Source: Roseobacter weihaiensis (GTDB taxonomy: Bacteria; Pseudomonadota; Alphaproteobacteria; Rhodobacterales; Rhodobacteraceae). Taken from it: a DNA stretch of 64,000 nucleotides. Location: the NCBI RefSeq assembly GCF_020622345.1, contig NZ_JACNMO010000010.1:1-64000 (forward strand), read 5' to 3'. The notes under the pieces were generated by a model. It saw only the letters and a program-made list of their open reading frames with translations. It was not told the DNA's origin and searched no databases. Positions 62,830-64,000 of the stretch are shown piece by piece. Both the position numbers and the translations under genes were made by a program. Every line of letters starts with the position of its first letter. Position 1 is the first letter of the stretch.

Positions 62830-62924
62830 AAGATTTGCTATTCCATACCCAACCCGCGCATGTCCGGGTCATGACATGCACCTCCCTGTTGGACTTGGCC
62901 GGGCCTTGTGCCCGGTCTTTTTTT
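62830..62924 (+). ncRNA. Candidate small RNA with CCUCCC motif and terminator
   Basis: The 264 bases between the regulator and xthA hold no ORF but end a segment in a good terminator: CCGGGC (62899-62904), loop CTTGT, GCCCGG (62910-62915), then TCTTTTTTT. Upstream within about 40 bases is GCACCTCCCTG, an anti-Shine-Dalgarno-like motif as used by alphaproteobacterial sRNAs. The start is uncertain; TTGACT at 62804 and TAAGAT at 62819-62834 resemble a promoter, but the spacing is not ideal. Confidence 0.45.
62899..62924 (+). terminator. Intrinsic terminator between the response-regulator gene and xthA
   Basis: Six perfect G-C pairs, a five-base loop and a T-run with one C (TCTTTTTTT). It lies 112 bases after the regulator stop, so it may end that transcript, a separate small RNA, or both. 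Confidence 0.85.
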
Positions 62925-63051
62925 GTCCCGGAGCAGCGACCGCGATCCTCCTCTTGTCAGCCGTGGAAAAACCTGATGATGAAGGTTGGGCATGGTGCCC
63001 GGCCCGTCAGACGCGTAGGGTGCCGCCAGATCTGAATTGCGGAGTGACCTC

Positions 63052-63840
63052 ATGGCTTTTTCCCTGGCAACCTGGAACATCAATTCTGTCCGCCTGCGCG
63101 AGCCGCTGGTGCTCAAGCTGCTGACCGAAGAAGCCCCTGACGTGCTCTGCCTGCAAGAATGCAAGAGCCCGGTGGAGAAGATGCCGCTCGACGCCTTTGC
63201 GGCGGCTGGATACGCCCATGTGGTGGCACGGGGCCAGAAGGGCTACAACGGGGTGGCCATCCTGTCGAAAATTCCAATGGAGGAAGCGGGATCGGAGGAT
63301 TTCGCCACACTTGGCCATGCCCGCCATATTGCAGGACGTCTGGAGAACGGCGTCACCGTGCATAATTTTTATGTTCCCGCAGGGGGCGATGTTGCGGATC
63401 GCAAGGTGAACGAGAAATTTGGCCAAAAGCTCGATTACCTCACCGGGATGCGGGACTGGTTTCATCAGGACCGACCGCAGAAATCCATTCTGGTGGGCGA
63501 CCTGAACATCGCCCCGCGCGAAGACGATGTCTGGGATCACAAAAAGCTGCTCAAGGTGGTCAGCCATACGCCGGTCGAGGTCGAGCACCTCGCTCAGGCG
63601 CAGGACGCGGGGGGATGGGTGGACCTGACGCGCCGCGACATCCCCGATGGCAGGCTCTACAGTTGGTGGTCCTATCGCGCCCGCGACTGGGATGCGGCGG
63701 ACAAGGGGCGCAGGCTCGATCACATCTGGGCCACGCCCGACATCGCGCAGGCCGGGCACAACAGCCGTATCCTGCGCGAAGCCCGTGGCTGGGAAAAGCC
63801 CAGCGATCACGCCCCGGTATTTGCCAGCTTTGACCTTTGA
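63052..63840 (+). CDS. xthA: Exodeoxyribonuclease III
   Basis: A 262-residue AP endonuclease/3' exonuclease of the EEP superfamily. The catalytic set is visible: ATWNINSVRLR (Asn), LCLQECKSP (Glu), GYNGVAILSK, FYVPAGGDVADRK, VGDLNIAPREDDVW (Asp-Leu-Asn) and the final SDHAPVFASF (Asp-His). The ATG at 63052 follows GGAGTG. It repairs abasic sites and blocked 3' ends. Confidence 0.96.
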   Translation: MAFSLATWNINSVRLREPLVLKLLTEEAPDVLCLQECKSPVEKMPLDAFAAAGYAHVVARGQKGYNGVAILSKIPMEEAGSEDFATLGHARHIAGRLENGVTVHNFYVPAGGDVADRKVNEKFGQKLDYLTGMRDWFHQDRPQKSILVGDLNIAPREDDVWDHKKLLKVVSHTPVEVEHLAQAQDAGGWVDLTRRDIPDGRLYSWWSYRARDWDAADKGRRLDHIWATPDIAQAGHNSRILREARGWEKPSDHAPVFASFDL

Positions 63841-63894
63841 AAAACGGATATTCCGCCCATATACTTCCAAGCGCCCATGTAGAAGGACGATGAC

Positions 63895-64000
63895 ATGATG
63901 GACCTGAACCTCGGGGCTGCACCGGCAGCCGATGACCTTATCAAAGACGCTACCGAAGCCAGCTTCATGGCGGATGTGGTGGAGGCGTCTCAGACCGTTC
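63895..64000 (+). CDS. Thioredoxin-domain protein (CnoX/YbbN-like), cut by the window edge
   Basis: The first 35 codons are present: MMDLNLGAAPAADDLIKDATE, then SFMADVVEASQTV at the edge. Relatives read ..LIKDVTEATFMADVVEAS.. followed by VPVIVDFWAPWCGPCK, the thioredoxin active site, with C-terminal tetratricopeptide repeats. The active site lies beyond the window. Two ATGs (63895, 63898) compete; GAAGGACGA precedes them. Confidence 0.75.
   Translation, partial: MMDLNLGAAPAADDLIKDATEASFMADVVEASQTV

Overview
The window looks like a chromosomal segment from a Roseobacter-group alphaproteobacterium (Rhodobacteraceae). The evidence is a high GC content (sample lines counted by hand reach about 70 percent), a CcrM (GANTC) methyltransferase, an iron exporter MbfA behind an Irr-type box, and many families typical of that group (DUF2794, DUF2125, DUF3576, DUF4170, DUF721). 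It also has the pmbA-cysQ-DUF4170-waaA-lpxK and leuS-lptE-holA gene orders. The genus cannot be fixed from sequence alone. I saw no rRNA, tRNA or CRISPR array.

Layout. 1-335: start of an IS110-family element running off the left edge. 336-4134: LysE-type exporter, two conserved hypotheticals, ilvD. 4342-10655: an ABC-like protein with degenerate ATPase motifs and a cyclic-nucleotide domain, a CPBP protease, then accD-folC. 10704-19435: zapE, an MFS transporter, a leftward run (hydrolase, cyclodeaminase-like enzyme, internally deleted HAD gene, yaiI, fghA, AEC carrier, mbfA) and a divergent TetR gene. 19575-22542: DUF2794, an NlpC/P60 peptidase, an M17 aminopeptidase and a small HPt-like protein. 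22693-24714: beta-carbonic anhydrase, SbtA-type bicarbonate permease and PII-like SbtB partner. 24751-31868: a small RHH protein, two genes truncated by one apparent deletion, asd, a DUF3095 cyclase-like protein, an HpcH/HpaI aldolase, a DUF3302-like/HlyD pair and a membrane-anchored winged-helix protein. 32039-35836: a secreted protein, rnhB, ccrM, alkB. 36053-41300: a less GC-rich accessory patch with a DegT aminotransferase, a frameshifted toxin-like remnant, GNAT, a LysR/DMT-transporter pair and an integrase remnant. 41311-49996: mutY, DUF721, DsbA-like protein and the LPS-linked cluster. 50132-53650: SDR and enoyl-CoA hydratase, HNH protein, flavoprotein, GST. 53674-64000: holA-lptE-leuS, DUF3576 lipoprotein, major porin, yggS, L,D-transpeptidase, ribA, an OmpR-type regulator, a candidate small RNA, xthA and the start of a thioredoxin-like gene.

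Most genes are housekeeping. The parts that repay attention are: the carbonic anhydrase-SbtA-SbtB inorganic-carbon module; the ATPase-dead ABC-cNMP protein with its CPBP neighbour; the winged-helix protein carried behind two membrane helices; a small HPt-like protein lacking the phospho-accepting histidine; a Shine-Dalgarno-sequestering hairpin before the DUF3576 gene; a candidate sRNA with a CCUCCC motif; three GANTC sites just before ccrM; and several clear scars of gene loss.
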